Part shown: positions 20,106-33,448 of the stretch, piece by piece
Layout: each line of letters starts with the position of its first letter
Numbering within the stretch: position 1 is the stretch's first letter
Source of the DNA: Terrilactibacillus sp. S3-3
GTDB lineage: Bacteria > Bacillota > Bacilli > Bacillales > Sporolactobacillaceae
Direction of reading: 5' to 3'
DNA: 64,000 bases
Assembly (NCBI GenBank): GCA_030437565.1
Contig: CP129291.1
Span: 868,001 to 932,000 of the forward strand
The notes under the pieces: model-generated
What the model was told of the DNA's origin: nothing
The model's input: the letters and a program-made list of their open reading frames with translations, nothing else
Databases searched by the model: none
Made by a program: the position numbers and the translations under genes

Positions 20106-20154
20106 CCTTGTCATGGAGTGAGGGGCAAAAAGCGTCCCTCACTCCATGACAAGG
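20106..20154. terminator. 19-bp perfect hairpin at the 3' end of the ISLre2 transposase
   Basis: CCTTGTCATGGAGTGAGGG (20106-20124) pairs without mismatch to 20136-20154 around an 11-base loop gcaaaaagcgt. It lies just downstream of the transposase stop. There is no T-run directly after either side, so it may block read-through or be a structural part of the element rather than a normal terminator. Confidence 0.7.
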
Positions 20155-20175
20155 TAAAGGAAACCCTTTCGTCGT

Positions 20176-21579
20176 TCATAAGGTCAGGATTTTATTCAGA
20201 TGCCCCACGCTGCTCGAGGCAGAGGTATAGCCGGCAATGCGACCTAAATGGACGCCGATAGACGGCCGGGTTTGAGAGCGAAGGAGAGTCGCTATACGCA
20301 TCGTTTTCGTCACTCTCCGCATTGCTCTTTCTCCCAGTTCCAGACTGGCTAGATAAGCTGCCTGCAGGGTCCCGTTCTGGCAACCTTGTATTACTTTCAC
20401 CATCGCCTCAACTGACCCACCCCAGTGCATTCCGCGTTTTTTCATGCGAAACGTGAGGTGGCGCTGATTGGATTCCATCGCTCCCAGTTTACCTGCAATT
20501 TTTGGAGCTTGTTTGTCTTTGTCTCGCCAGTCAAATAAGCGGCTCCAGTGGTTCATGAGATACTTTTTGACGTCTGCCACTTTTTGAATCTGTTTGTCAT
20601 TCTCAAGTTGACTTTCATACGTATCTAAAATGGTGACAAGCGTCTCCTCCTGCTTGTCTCGAACGGCTTTCTTCGCGGCTTTAACCAGTCTTTGTCACCG
20701 TGCAGGGCCCGGGTGAGGGCCTGGGCCACATGGAAATCATCCAGCTGAACGAATAAAGGCTGGCGTGATCCGGAGAAGGCTTCTTTAAAGCGCTCTTCAC
20801 CATACCCTGAGCCCCCATCACTATTGGCAACGACTTGCGTGTGGGTCAAATCATAACGGCTTTCCGCTACTGCGGTCGCTTGATCCCAAAAATCATTTAC
20901 ATTTTTCGCTGTCATCACCGCGTAAGGGTTCACAAGCCGGCGGCGTTTTCCGTTTTGTTCCCACCCCTCATATGTGATCAGGTGTTTGATTTCTATATGA
21001 GCTTTCTTTTGCATACCACGGACATATGTCCCGTCTGCCTCTGTCATGAGGTGCGTCACCATACGCCCCTCGCTCATGAGCGTGCCGGCCTTGTCCTTCT
21101 CCACTAAGGCTTCATCCATTTGACCTTGAGCCGCTCCCACTCGGCGGACGCTGGCCATGACCGTGCTGTGACTCATCTCTGATCGGTGTCCACGTCTCCA
21201 AGGTTTCCACCACTTGACGATAAGGCATACGGCCAGCAAGCTCCGCCGCCTTTAGCTCAACGTAAGGTGAATACCGGCTCCCCTTCCGCCATTTCATCAA
21301 TCTATCTAAAGGGTAGAGCCGCTGATGGTTCGGGGCGATCATCAACGTATGGGAAAAGGTTACCGGGCCAAATAAAAACTGCAGCCTCCGTTCGTCTGTC
21401 CGCTCAACTTTCCATCCCTCATTCTGTTTCAGCCGAGTCAAAGCGCGGTTCATCTCCGTCAGCATTCGCCCCACGGCCTGACCCATCCACTCATACATGA
21501 CTTGAACCGCACCGGTTTCAAAATCGACAAGATTCCTTTTTCTCTTCCAAATATCGAATAAATCTTTTATAATATCCAT
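20176..21579 (-). pseudogene. ISLre2-family transposase (frameshifted)
   Basis: Three consecutive pieces in different frames make one protein of about 465 residues. They are 21579-21112 (ERRLQFLFGPVTFSHTLMI; SPYVELKAAELAGRMPYRQVVE), 21239-20625 (LMTEADGTYVRGMQ with a catalytic-type aspartate; THTQVVANSDGGSGYG; FVQLDDFHVAQAL) and 20580-20176 (LGAMESNQRHLTFRMKKRGMHW). These are standard ISLre2 (DUF/UPF0236) features. The breaks lie near 21150 and 20600-20690. The start ATG 21579 has a weak ggagcc site. Confidence 0.85.
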
Positions 21580-21772
21580 TGAGAAGGCTCCATTCTTTAT
21601 GTACTCGCCTAGTTAGCGTACATTTAGAATACAGAGTCTTCTCTTTTTCGTCCAGTAATCTGCTAGAGAGAGGCGCCGATCGCCTCCTGATTATCCCCCG
21701 AGAAATATTTTACACAAACTAATTTGAGAAAAAGGCCTGCTTCTGCGAAAATGAAAGTAGAGGTGATAAATA

Positions 21773-22778
21773 ATGCGAGCGTTCGTGCATGAAGGCATTT
21801 CGGGTTTTGACGGATTAAGCTGCCGTACTGACGTTGCCGAAGAGGCGGTCGAGGGCGGAAAAGTAAAAATTGCTATTAAATATGCTGGCCTTAATCATCG
21901 GGATTTATTTGTCGTAGAAAAACGCCATGGGGCGGCTGATCCAGCCCTTATCATCGGTTCGGATGGCGCCGGAATCGTTGAAGAGGTTGGAAAAGGTGTG
22001 GAAAATGTTCGTCCAGGCGATGAAGTTGTGATTATTCCAAGTCTGCGCTGGGTAAAAAAATCGCCCGCACCGCCGGAAGACTTCGAAATACTTGGGCTGC
22101 CGGATAACGGAACTTTGGCTGAAAAAATTGTGGTCGATAGCGCGCAGGTCGCTTTGAAACCGGACTATTTGACATGGGAGAAGCCGGTGTACTGCCGCTC
22201 AGCGCACTGACGGGGTATCGGGCACTGTTTACCCGCGGGCATTTGCAGCCGGGACAAACGGTTTTTATCCCCGGCATTGGCAGCGGCGTGGCGACATACC
22301 TGCTGCAAATGGCCAAAGCCGCCGGCGCAACCGTCATCGTGTCATCCAGAAGTGAAGAAAAATTGCAGAAAGCCCGCGACTTGGGAGCCGATCTGACACT
22401 AAATAATGACGGAGACTGGCCGTCCCTTTTAAAAGGGGAAAAAAAGGTGGATTTAGTGATTGAAAGTGTTGGCGCCGCCACTTGGAATCGCTCCCTGCAG
22501 TTATTGAAGCAGGGCGGAACAATCGTTGTATTCGGTGCATCGGCCGGCGATGAAGTAAGCTTCAATCTGCGCAACTTTTTTTTTATAATCAGTGGAGTCT
22601 AAACGGCACTTCGATGGGCAGTATTGAGGAGTTTCATGAAATGATTACATTATTTAATGAGCACAAGATCCGCCCCCGGTGTTGACACAGCGTCTTTGAT
22701 TTAAAGGATGCCGGCTCTGCTTTGAAACGGCTTAAAGACGGCGGGCAGTTCGGAAAAATTGCGATCAAAATTGAATGA
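21773..22778 (+). pseudogene. Zinc-type alcohol dehydrogenase / quinone oxidoreductase, YogA-like (frameshifted)
   Basis: MDR-superfamily oxidoreductase of about 330 residues. ATG 21773 follows agaggtgat. The N-terminal GroES-like domain contains KYAGLNHRDLFVVEKRHG and IIGSDGAGIVEEVGKGV. The Rossmann part has LPLSALTGYRALFTRG and the coenzyme loop IPGIGSGVATYLLQMAKAAGA. Shifts occur near 22170, in a 9-T run at about 22578, and near 22675. The protein ends GQFGKIAIKIE at 22778. It lacks the cysteine cluster of true zinc dehydrogenases, so a zinc-free quinone-reductase-like enzyme is likely. The substrate is unknown. Confidence 0.83.
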
Positions 22779-22861
22779 TCATGCGATAACGATGAAACAC
22801 TAAGGTTGATTAGCTTCAAGGAAACACAACGAGTTTTTTTTAAAGCCAGGAGGAGATTTAC

Positions 22862-23334
22862 ATGTTGGAAGCAGGAAACGAAGCGCCTGATTTTTCACTG
22901 CAGGCAACGGACGGCAAAACGGTAACGCTTGCCGATTTTAAAGGCAAAAACGTTGTTTTATATTTTTACCCTAGAGACATGACGCCTGGATGCACAACAG
23001 AGGCATGTGATTTTCGCGATCAAAACGAGAAGTTTAAAGAGATAGGTACTGTGGTCATAGGCATCAGCCCTGATCCGATTGAAAAGCATCAAAAATTTAC
23101 GAAAAAAACACAATCTGCCGTTCACACTTTTAGCCGACACCGAACATGAAACGGCCAAAGCATACGGGGCTTGGCAGCTCAAGAAAGAAGACTTTCGGAA
23201 ACGAATATTGGGGCATTATCCGCTCGACATTTGTTATTGATAAAGACGGGAAAATTGTAAAAGTGTGGTCGAAAGTCAAAGTGAAGGATCACGTGCAGGA
23301 AGTTTATCGTTTTATCAAGGAGAACCTGGCTTAA
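22862..23334 (+). pseudogene. bcp: Thioredoxin-dependent thiol peroxidase, BCP type (frameshifted)
   Basis: Peroxiredoxin of about 157 residues that reduces hydroperoxides. ATG 22862 follows caggaggag. It contains NEAPDFSLQATDGKTV and the active site YFYPRDMTPGCTTEAC, with the peroxidatic cysteine and the resolving cysteine five residues later. The sequence GISPDPIEKHQKFTKK shifts frame at an A run near 23107 to FTLLADTEHETAKAYGAW, then shifts again near 23185 to the C-terminal RSTFVIDKDGKIVKVW. In B. subtilis the homologue ygaF precedes perR, as here except for the cobalamin gene between. Confidence 0.9.
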
Positions 23335-23493
23335 AGCGGGGCAGGGGTTTTTTTAAATTAGGACAAACAGGTGGTTGTGAGCGAGTGCGGACAAATGCGT
23401 CCGCACTTTACTTATATCTAATGAGAACTTATCGCCGGCAGTCAACATAGCACAAATAAATGTTATCATTCATCGGCCGGCAAAATTTAAACA

Positions 23494-24081
23494 TTGTTTA
23501 TAAGAACGGAGGCGGACGTTACGAGAATCTATACAAGAACAGGTGACAGCGGAACGACATCATTAATATACGGTGAAAGAGTGCCGAAAAATCATTTACG
23601 GGTTCAAACTTATGGAACATGTGATGAGGTGAATGCTTTTATCGGCCTCGCTGTCAGCCACTTATGCAGGTCTGAATTAGCTGCTGATCCTCTCATTACT
23701 GATTTGCAAAAGATACAAACTGTTTTATTCTATGCAGGGGCAGAACTCGCAACCCCAAAAGGTAAAGAGGTTTGCTGGAAACTTGAGCAAAAACATATTG
23801 TCCTACTTGAAAAGCGTATTGATAAAATGCAGGAAGTATTGCCGGTGCTGAAACAGTTTATCTTGCCTGGAGGGGGTGAAGCCGGAGCGGCACTCCATGT
23901 TGCCCGTACGGTAGCGAGGAGGGCCGAGCGGCTGGCAGCAGCTCTAAAAGATGAAGTCAACCCCCTTGTTCTCATCTTTCTTAATCGCTTATCTGATTTT
24001 CTTTTTGTCGCGGCAAGAACAGTGAACTTTAAAATGGGCATTCCAGAAAATGTTCTGCATGCCGAACAATACGAAAAATAA
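23494..24081 (+). CDS. PduO-type cob(I)alamin adenosyltransferase
   Basis: Enzyme that transfers adenosyl from ATP to cobalamin. Family signatures are TRIYTRTGDSGTTSLIYGERVPK, which binds the ATP phosphates, YGTCDEVNAFIGLA, and the conserved RTVARRAER and LNRLSDFLFVAAR. The frame is intact from TTG 23494. However, the ribosome binding site cggagg lies inside it at about 23507, and family members begin near the residue before RIYT. The true start is therefore probably a few codons later, with the codon obscured. It stands alone between bcp and perR, an insertion relative to B. subtilis. Confidence 0.87.
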   Translation: MFIRTEADVTRIYTRTGDSGTTSLIYGERVPKNHLRVQTYGTCDEVNAFIGLAVSHLCRSELAADPLITDLQKIQTVLFYAGAELATPKGKEVCWKLEQKHIVLLEKRIDKMQEVLPVLKQFILPGGGEAGAALHVARTVARRAERLAAALKDEVNPLVLIFLNRLSDFLFVAARTVNFKMGIPENVLHAEQYEK

Positions 24082-24155
24082 TTGAAAATTTGCTCTTATA
24101 TAGGTGAAAAAATAAATATATGATGAAAGATAATAGAGATTTTGAGGAACAATAA

Positions 24156-24184
24156 TTGACAGTAAAGGGCTAACAATGTAAACT
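24156..24184 (+). promoter_or_regulatory. Probable perR promoter
   Basis: TTGACA (24156-24161), a 17-base spacer and TAAACT (24179-24184), 87 bases before the perR start. The Per box follows directly, around the expected transcription start. Confidence 0.6.
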
Positions 24185-24194
24185 AAGAATGTAA

Positions 24195-24209
24195 TTATAA
24201 CGATTTTAA
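24195..24209 (+). promoter_or_regulatory. Per box (PerR operator) upstream of perR
   Basis: TTATAACGATTTTAA against the consensus TTATAATNATTATAA: 12 of 14 defined positions agree. Its place just after the promoter -10 indicates repression, that is autoregulation of perR as known in B. subtilis. Confidence 0.6.
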
Positions 24210-24271
24210 TCTAATAATCAATGTCTTTTGATGCTGATAATCAACGGAGTTTGAAAGCGAGGTGCATGGCG

Positions 24272-24727
24272 ATGAATGAAGAAAACATTCAGATTCAGAA
24301 GGCGATTGACACGTTGAAGGATTCGGGCGTCAGAATTACGCCGCAGCGTCATGCCATTCTTGAGTATTTAGTCATTTCCGGATCGCACCCGACAGCTGAT
24401 GACATTTATAAAGCGCTTGAGCATAGGTTCCCGAATATGAGCGTAGCAACCGTTTATAATAATTTGCGCGTCTTTAAAAAGGCGGGGTTGGTTCAGGAAC
24501 TCACTTACGGTGATTCTTCCAGTCGCTTCGATTTTGCAACGACACAGCACTATCATATCATTTGCAGCAACTGCGGCAAAATCGTTGACTTTTATTATCC
24601 GGGTTTGGATGAAGTCGAGGCGCTGGCGGAGCAAGTGACAGGTTTTTCGGTCGATCATCATCGCATGAGTGTAGTGTACGGAGTATGTCCTGAATGTCAG
24701 AAAAAAGCAAGTGCTTTAAAGAGCTGA
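24272..24727 (+). CDS. perR: Peroxide-responsive repressor PerR (Fur family)
   Basis: Metal-dependent repressor of peroxide-defence genes; oxidation of its iron-binding histidines releases DNA. Very close to B. subtilis Per[29 protein letters not shown] and the recognition helix [14 protein letters not shown]. The regulatory metal ligands lie in [14 protein letters not shown] (aspartate and two histidines). The structural zinc is held by CSNC and CPEC. I choose ATG 24272 because gaggtg (24259-24264) is well spaced for it; ATG 24266 and an upstream start at 24221 are less likely. 151 residues, intact. The usual downstream ygxA is absent. Confidence 0.95.
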   Translation: MNEENIQIQKAIDTLKDSGVRITPQRHAILEYLVISGSHPTADDIYKALEHRFPNMSVATVYNNLRVFKKAGLVQELTYGDSSSRFDFATTQHYHIICSNCGKIVDFYYPGLDEVEALAEQVTGFSVDHHRMSVVYGVCPECQKKASALKS

Positions 24728-24752
24728 ACGAATAAGGTTCAGCTCTTTAGCT
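24717..24752 (+). terminator. Terminator of perR
   Basis: AAAGAGCTGAAC-gaataag-GTTCAGCTCTTT, a 12-bp perfect stem that overlaps the last perR codons. Confidence 0.8.
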
Positions 24753-24779
24753 TTGTCGACCCCAGGCAGATGACTCTCA

Positions 24780-25010
24780 CTTAAGGAATGAGAAGGGTAA
24801 TAAGCGGGAGATGAATGTCGGCTCTCAGCAGTCGAATCTTTCCGCGCGATGGTATAAGATTTCTAGCCGCCCGGACGATGGGGTTAGCTTGCTAAAATAA
24901 CTGGATGGAAAATTTGCGTTCGAAGGAATCCCCAGCTTCAAACAACTCGTAAGGGTGGTTAAGCAGGGTTAAAAATAGTATGAAGGGCTGCGGGCGGGAT
25001 TAACTGCTCC
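24780..25010. other. Structured non-coding stretch between perR and the rrn promoters
   Basis: No gene. GC-rich compared with its flanks and full of short complementary words, for example gaatccccagcttc, followed by actcgtaagggtgg and taagcagggtt. The style recalls the 3' end of IS200/IS605 TnpB elements, and one frame gives a decayed tail (GIPSFKQLVRVVKQG), but recognition is not secure. Confidence 0.3.
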
Positions 25011-25060
25011 GGCCTTTCTTTATTATTAAGGGTATTCATGAAAAAAATGAAAAAAAGATA

Positions 25061-25089
25061 TTGACGGCCGTGTGAATACATGGTAAATT
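25061..25089 (+). promoter_or_regulatory. rrn promoter P1 candidate
   Basis: TTGACG, 17-base spacer, TAAATT. First of three tandem sigma-A-type promoters upstream of the 16S gene. Confidence 0.6.
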
Positions 25090-25191
25090 ATATAACGTTG
25101 TCGGCAGCGAAGTCGCTTGAATTTATGTGGCATCCAAAGGGATACGTGATAAAGCGTCTCCGTTAAAATTAAATTTTTTTGGAATTGGCTG

Positions 25192-25220
25192 TTGACTTCC
25201 TTTTCACTAGATGATATAAT
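25192..25220 (+). promoter_or_regulatory. rrn promoter P2
   Basis: TTGACT, 17-base spacer, TATAAT with AT-rich sequence upstream: the best of the three rrn promoters. Confidence 0.8.
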
Positions 25221-25322
25221 ATTTCTTGTCTTTTCGAAGACTTTCTAAAAAAAAAATCCATTTGGATGAACAAATGAGATTTTGTGTCTTAGTGATTATC
25301 GATTTGATGGTGAAAAAGTTGT

Positions 25323-25351
25323 TTGACACAACGTACCTGATGTGATATCAT
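25323..25351 (+). promoter_or_regulatory. rrn promoter P3 candidate
   Basis: TTGACA, 17-base spacer, TATCAT, about 140 bases before the 16S gene. A boxA-like ccttgaaaactg follows at about 25378. Confidence 0.65.
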
Positions 25352-25491
25352 TGAGAAAGTCGCTGTTTTGAATGTTCCTTGAAAACTGAACAAAAGCCAA
25401 GCGTGATTGAAGGGCAACCTTTGATAATAAAGCTATGGATCATAAATGCACGATGATTGTTTTAACAAATGAGAGATTATCTCTCAACCAT

Positions 25492-27091
<1,600 letters not shown>

Positions 27092-27342
27092 ATACGATGC
27101 ATAGCGAAACGTTTGGACTTTTGTTTGGTTTTGAAGGACACATTCCTTCACTGATCCTTGAAAACTGGATAACGAAAGAAAAGAAAAAGAAATGCCAAGA
27201 CTAATTTCCTAAATAGGAGTGGCGAGCAGTAAGAAGATCGAGGAAGCGCGATTTGAGGCGAGGACCGGAGTGCAGTGATCTGCATGATGAGGACCGGAGA
27301 ATCCAGCTGACGACGAGATTCGCCGCTGATCGACACACCGAT

Positions 27343-30284
<2,942 letters not shown>

Positions 30285-30384
30285 TTAGGAATAAGACTTT
30301 TCTTTCGTTTCTGGTTTTGAAGGTTCGCCTTCAATTATAGGAGTGACGACGAGATTTGATACCCGTCGACACACCGATACATAG

Positions 30385-30502
30385 TCTGGCGGCAATGGCG
30401 AAGAGGTCACACCCGTTCCCATCCCGAACACGGCCGTTAAGCTCTTCCGCGCCAATGGTAATTGGGGGCTGTCCCCCCTGTGAGAGTAGGTCGCTGCCAG
30501 GC
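30385..30502 (+). rRNA. 5S ribosomal RNA
   Basis: Begins tctggcggcaatggcg and ends ggtcgctgccaggc, with complementary ends. Contains the conserved cccatcccgaacacgg. About 117 bases. It follows the 23S gene after a 100-base spacer and is followed directly by the tRNA cluster. Confidence 0.95.
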
Positions 30503-30538
30503 AGACAATTATGTCTTTATAAGCGGAAGCTTAATTGT

Positions 30539-30613
30539 TCCGCAACAGCTCAGTGGTAGAGCTATCGGCTGTTAACCGATCGGTCGCAGCCTCGAATCCT
30601 GCCTATGGAGCCA
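30539..30613 (+). tRNA. tRNA-Asn (GTT), degenerate
   Basis: Anticodon GTT at 30571-30573 in a perfect anticodon stem; the D arm is normal and CCA is encoded. The acceptor stem has mismatches (TCCGCAA against CTATGGA). The T loop reads CTCGAAT instead of TTCGAAT, so the near-universal T54 is lost. First tRNA of the trnD-like cluster. Confidence 0.8.
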
Positions 30614-30616
30614 ATT

Positions 30617-30708
30617 GGAGAGCTGTCCGAGAGGCCGAAGGAGCACGATTGGAAATCGTGTAGACGGTCAACGCCGTCTCGAGGGTTCGAATCCCTCGCT
30701 CTCCGCCA
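30617..30708 (+). tRNA. tRNA-Ser (GGA)
   Basis: Class II tRNA with a long variable arm; anticodon GGA at 30651-30653; CCA encoded. Confidence 0.93.
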
Positions 30709-30741
30709 CTGTTATATTATTTCTTTTTTTTTATACATATT

Positions 30742-30816
30742 GGCCCGTTGGTCAAGCGGTTAAGACACCGCCCTTTCACGGCGGTTACGCGGGTTCGAAT
30801 CCCGCACGGGTCACCA
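30742..30816 (+). tRNA. tRNA-Glu (TTC)
   Basis: Anticodon TTC at 30775-30777; cloverleaf complete; CCA encoded. Confidence 0.93.
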
Positions 30817-30874
30817 TTTTCTTGATTTATAGTGCGAAATGTAGTAAAATGTAATGGTGTCTAAGCAATGGTAT

Positions 30875-30950
30875 GGAGGATTAGCTCAGCTGGGAGAGCA
30901 TCTGCCTTACAAGCAGAGGGTCACAGGTTCGAACCCTGTATCCTCCACCA
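30875..30950 (+). tRNA. tRNA-Val (TAC)
   Basis: Anticodon TAC at 30908-30910; cloverleaf complete; CCA encoded. Confidence 0.95.
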
Positions 30951-30969
30951 TATATTGATTTTTATTTGT

Positions 30970-31048
<79 letters not shown>

Positions 31049-31124
31049 GGATCCGTGGTGTAGTGGTTAACATGCCTGCCTGTCACGCAGGAGATCGCCG
31101 GTTCAAATCCGGTCGGATCCGCCA
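31049..31124 (+). tRNA. tRNA-Asp (GTC)
   Basis: Anticodon GTC at 31082-31084. Starts two bases after the previous tRNA; CCA encoded by GCCA at the end. Confidence 0.93.
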
Positions 31125-31165
31125 TTTTTGTCATAGAGGAAAACAAATACCGACACCAAATATAT

Positions 31166-31191
31166 GGCTCGATAGCTCAGTCGGTAGAGCA
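31166..31191 (+). repeat. Orphan 5' part of tRNA-Phe
   Basis: ggctcgatagctcagtcggt plus agagca, identical to the first 26 bases of the complete tRNA-Phe at 31302. Both copies are preceded by the same roughly 25 bases (gaggaaaacaaataccgaca, then c). About 80 unrelated bases (31192-31271) separate them. Confidence 0.9.
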
Positions 31192-31301
31192 ACGAGCATA
31201 AACATCATTGAAAAATCTTCGAGTTGTCTCGACGCACATGGCATCGAAGCAATGCTTGCAGAGGAAGAGACAGAGGAAAACAAATACCGACACTAATATA
31301 T

Positions 31302-31377
<76 letters not shown>

Positions 31378-31386
31378 TTAAGGTGT

Positions 31387-31462
<76 letters not shown>

Positions 31463-31492
31463 TTTGCCAACTATCATCCATTTATTTGATGT

Positions 31493-31574
31493 GGAGGGAT
31501 AGCGAAGTGGCTAAACGCGGCGGACTGTAAATCCGCTCCCTACGGGTTCGAAGGTTCGAATCCTTCTCCCTCCA
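31493..31574 (+). tRNA. tRNA-Tyr (GTA)
   Basis: Class II tRNA, anticodon GTA at 31527-31529. The discriminator A is followed by TTA, so CCA is not encoded. Confidence 0.92.
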
Positions 31575-31585
31575 TTATTCGATAT

Positions 31586-31656
31586 AGGGGTATAGTTTAA
31601 CGGTAGAACAGAGGTCTCCAAAACCTCCAGTGTGGGTTCGATTCCTACTACCCCTG
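31586..31656 (+). tRNA. tRNA-Trp (CCA)
   Basis: Anticodon CCA at 31618-31620, discriminator G; the CCA end is not encoded. Confidence 0.92.
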
Positions 31657-31670
31657 CTTTGAAAGATTAT

Positions 31671-31747
31671 GGCGGTTATGGTGAAGTGGTTAACACACCG
31701 GATTGTGGTTCCGGCATACGTGGGTTCGATCCCCACTAACCGCCCCA
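31671..31747 (+). tRNA. tRNA-His (GTG)
   Basis: Anticodon GTG at 31705-31707. Starts with the extra 5' G typical of tRNA-His; CCA encoded. Confidence 0.93.
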
Positions 31748-31757
31748 TTAATATTAT

Positions 31758-31829
31758 TGGCCCATCGCCAAGCGGTAAGGCAACGGTTTTTGGTACCGTC
31801 ATGCGCTGGTTCGAATCCAGCTGGGCCAG
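31758..31829 (+). tRNA. tRNA-Gln (TTG)
   Basis: Anticodon TTG at 31790-31792; acceptor TGGCCCA pairs with TGGGCCA; CCA not encoded. Confidence 0.92.
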
Positions 31830-31835
31830 TTATTT

Positions 31836-31910
31836 GCGGAAGTAGTTCAGCGGTAGAACATCACCTTGCCATGGTGAGGGTCGCGGGTTCAAGTCCCGTC
31901 TTCCGCTCCA
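31836..31910 (+). tRNA. tRNA-Gly (GCC)
   Basis: Anticodon GCC at 31868-31870; complete; CCA encoded. Confidence 0.94.
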
Positions 31911-31920
31911 ACAATATCCT

Positions 31921-31994
31921 GGCGGCATAGCCAAGAGGTAAGGCGCGGGTCTGCAAAACCCTTATCCCCGGTTCGATTCCGGGTGCCGCCTCCA
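31921..31994 (+). tRNA. tRNA-Cys (GCA)
   Basis: Anticodon GCA at 31953-31955; complete; CCA encoded. Confidence 0.93.
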
Positions 31995-32060
31995 AGTATC
32001 TTCATTGCCAATTATGAAGTGAGGAACAGCTGGGATTTTGCTTCAATAATTTTATAGCAT

Positions 32061-32142
32061 GCCGGTGTGGCGGAATTGGCAGACGCGCACGACTCAAAAT
32101 CGTGTTCCTTCGGGAGTGTCGGTTCGACCCCGACCACCGGTA
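32061..32142 (+). tRNA. tRNA-Leu (CAA)
   Basis: Class II tRNA, anticodon CAA at 32095-32097, discriminator A; CCA is not encoded. It is the last tRNA of the cluster. B. subtilis trnD has the same order with two tRNA-Leu genes at the end. The 3' part (from TTCGACCC) recurs, with two changes, at about 39253-39273. Confidence 0.92.
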
Positions 32143-32157
32143 TCAAGATTTTCCTTA

Positions 32158-32204
32158 CTATAATGGGATTTCTCGTAAATTTGAGAAGTCCCATTATTTT
32201 TTTG
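32158..32204 (+). terminator. Terminator of the rrn-tRNA operon
   Basis: AATGGGATTTCTC-gtaaattt-GAGAAGTCCCATT followed by a T-rich tail (attttttt). It recurs almost identically at 39291-39335. In both places a group II intron starts directly after the T-tract. Confidence 0.9.
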
Positions 32205-32411
32205 GTGCGCCCGGCATGGGTGACAGCTAGGCGGTAAAAGTCCGCTACAGGCCTTGGCAGTAGAAACTGTTAGCTATGACGAGCTGTCCGCCGTGAGGCG
32301 GAATCTGAAGGAAGTCGGAGGCAAACTTCTGGACCGATGAACAAGAATCGCATAGTAAGGCTGGTCAGGGGCGGATAAACCTGCCAAACAATGATTAGCC
32401 TCCTACTCGAT
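32205..32411 (+). mobile_element. Internally deleted group II intron copy
   Basis: Starts with GTGCGCCCGGCATGGGTG immediately after the terminator and is about 92% identical to the first 190 bases of the full intron at 39336. It then jumps, after ctgccaaaca, to the last 21 bases of the intron (atgattagcctcctactcga plus t). Domains II to V are missing, so this copy cannot splice. Confidence 0.85.
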
Positions 32412-32655
32412 ATCTTCAGTCGATATTTTAGCGGGATCCGAAGCAGTTGTTTCAGTTTTTAAATTATTTTCTGCCTTTTGTTTATCAGCTTGCGGGAGTG
32501 TTAAGCTTGCTGATATTAAAAACACAAAGGTAGCTGCGCCATAAATAAGCGATGATCGTTTTCGAGTTCTGAAACCAACCCATACAGGGTTAATTAATCC
32601 AACAATAAAAGCAATTAAACAAAAGAAAAAATAAAGTGTAGAAGAGTGCGTTCAT
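32403..32655 (-). pseudogene. Small membrane protein remnant ending in the intron 3' end
   Basis: ATG 32655 follows agaggga. One base shift near 32630 joins MNALFYTL to a frame reading LYFFFCLIAFIVGLINPVWVGF, RTRKRSSLIYGAATFVFLISA and a hydrophilic tail ending TEDIE. The stop codon and last residues come from the intron end (ATCGAGTAGGAGG on the minus strand). The gene was therefore cut by the intron insertion or deletion. Two hydrophobic helices. The family resembles small Bacillus membrane proteins of unknown function. Confidence 0.5.
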
Positions 32656-32699
32656 TTAGTAAATCCCTCTTTTTAACATAATCACCATGATTATACAGA

Positions 32700-32945
32700 A
32701 AATGTTGTCGAAAAGGATTCAAACTATTCATTTTTCTTTAATTGTTCATATCGTGTTTGTATCATTTTTCCATGCTCAGTAGAGGATGAATCACGGAAAC
32801 GACCGATGAAGACGAAGCCATTTTGCAGCCAGCCGTCAAAACAGTCGAAACGACCGTTGTCGATGCTGCGAAAAAAATTACGATAGATGAAAAAAAAAAT
32901 CTGCTTGCAAAATAAAATCAGGCCCGCCAAACGGTGGGCCTACAT
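32700..32945. pseudogene. Mosaic of gene fragments
   Basis: On the minus strand 32724-32785 encodes a plausible protein end (STEHGKMIQTRYEQLKKNE). On the plus strand 32793-32915 encodes another (TETTDEDEAILQPAVKTVET...ITIDEKKNLLAK), followed by the hairpin AGGCCCGCC-aaa-CGGTGGGCCT. Neither has a start. I take this as a junction of decayed genes. Confidence 0.35.
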
Positions 32946-33107
32946 ATTAAAAGAATATCCATCAAAACATCAAACATAACCCTCTAAATCATAGATACGG
33001 ATTGAGATATTCAATTAAATAAAAAACTTTTAAAAGGTTTTTATTGATATACAAATAAGAATAAAGATTTACATTTTTAAAATTAGTAGTTTTAAGTAAT
33101 CTCTTAT

Positions 33108-33353
33108 TTAGAAACTATTACGGCAAATAAAATATACATATGCAATTAACCATAAAACAGCTATAACAAGAGGTGCAAAAGTTGCTATGTTAATAATTGG
33201 CAAGTTACTGCTTAGCCACTTACTGGTGGCATGGCTTTGATTTAGAACAAAATCTGGATTTTCCTTTAAAAATAATGCTCTGTTTATAAATAAAAACAAA
33301 AAAAAAACAAATAACGATTTGATACAATTCTCTAAATATTTGATGTGTTTCAA
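33108..33353 (-). CDS. Small two-helix membrane protein, divergent from a secreted protein
   Basis: About 81 residues with hydrophobic segments CIKSLFVFFLFLFINRALF and IINIATFAPLVIAVLWLIAYVYFI. Start TTG 33353 is preferred because ggaagggg stands 8 bases before it; ATG 33371 overlaps that site. I do not recognise the family. The gene is divergent from the secreted protein at 33.45 kb with about 95 AT-rich bases between. That arrangement would suit an immunity protein or a membrane partner, but this is only inference. Confidence 0.5.
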   Translation of the reverse strand: MKHIKYLENCIKSLFVFFLFLFINRALFLKENPDFVLNQSHATSKWLSSNLPIINIATFAPLVIAVLWLIAYVYFICRNSF

Positions 33354-33448
33354 ATTGGTTACCCCTTCCATTTGGATTTAAGATATGGAATAATAATCCT
33401 ATAGGAATATTATTCCATAATTTCCATAAAATTTAAAGGAGGAATTAG

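Larger units (their letters stand above)
20015..21640 (-). mobile_element. ISLre2-family insertion sequence (ends approximate)
   Basis: Contains one transposase gene on the minus strand and, at its 3' side, a very stable hairpin. Possible terminal words attct(c/a)aaaatgtac occur near 20060 and, inverted, near 21625, but I could not define perfect inverted repeats or a target duplication. The borders given are therefore estimates from the surrounding 64-bp repeats and the downstream gene. Confidence 0.6.
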
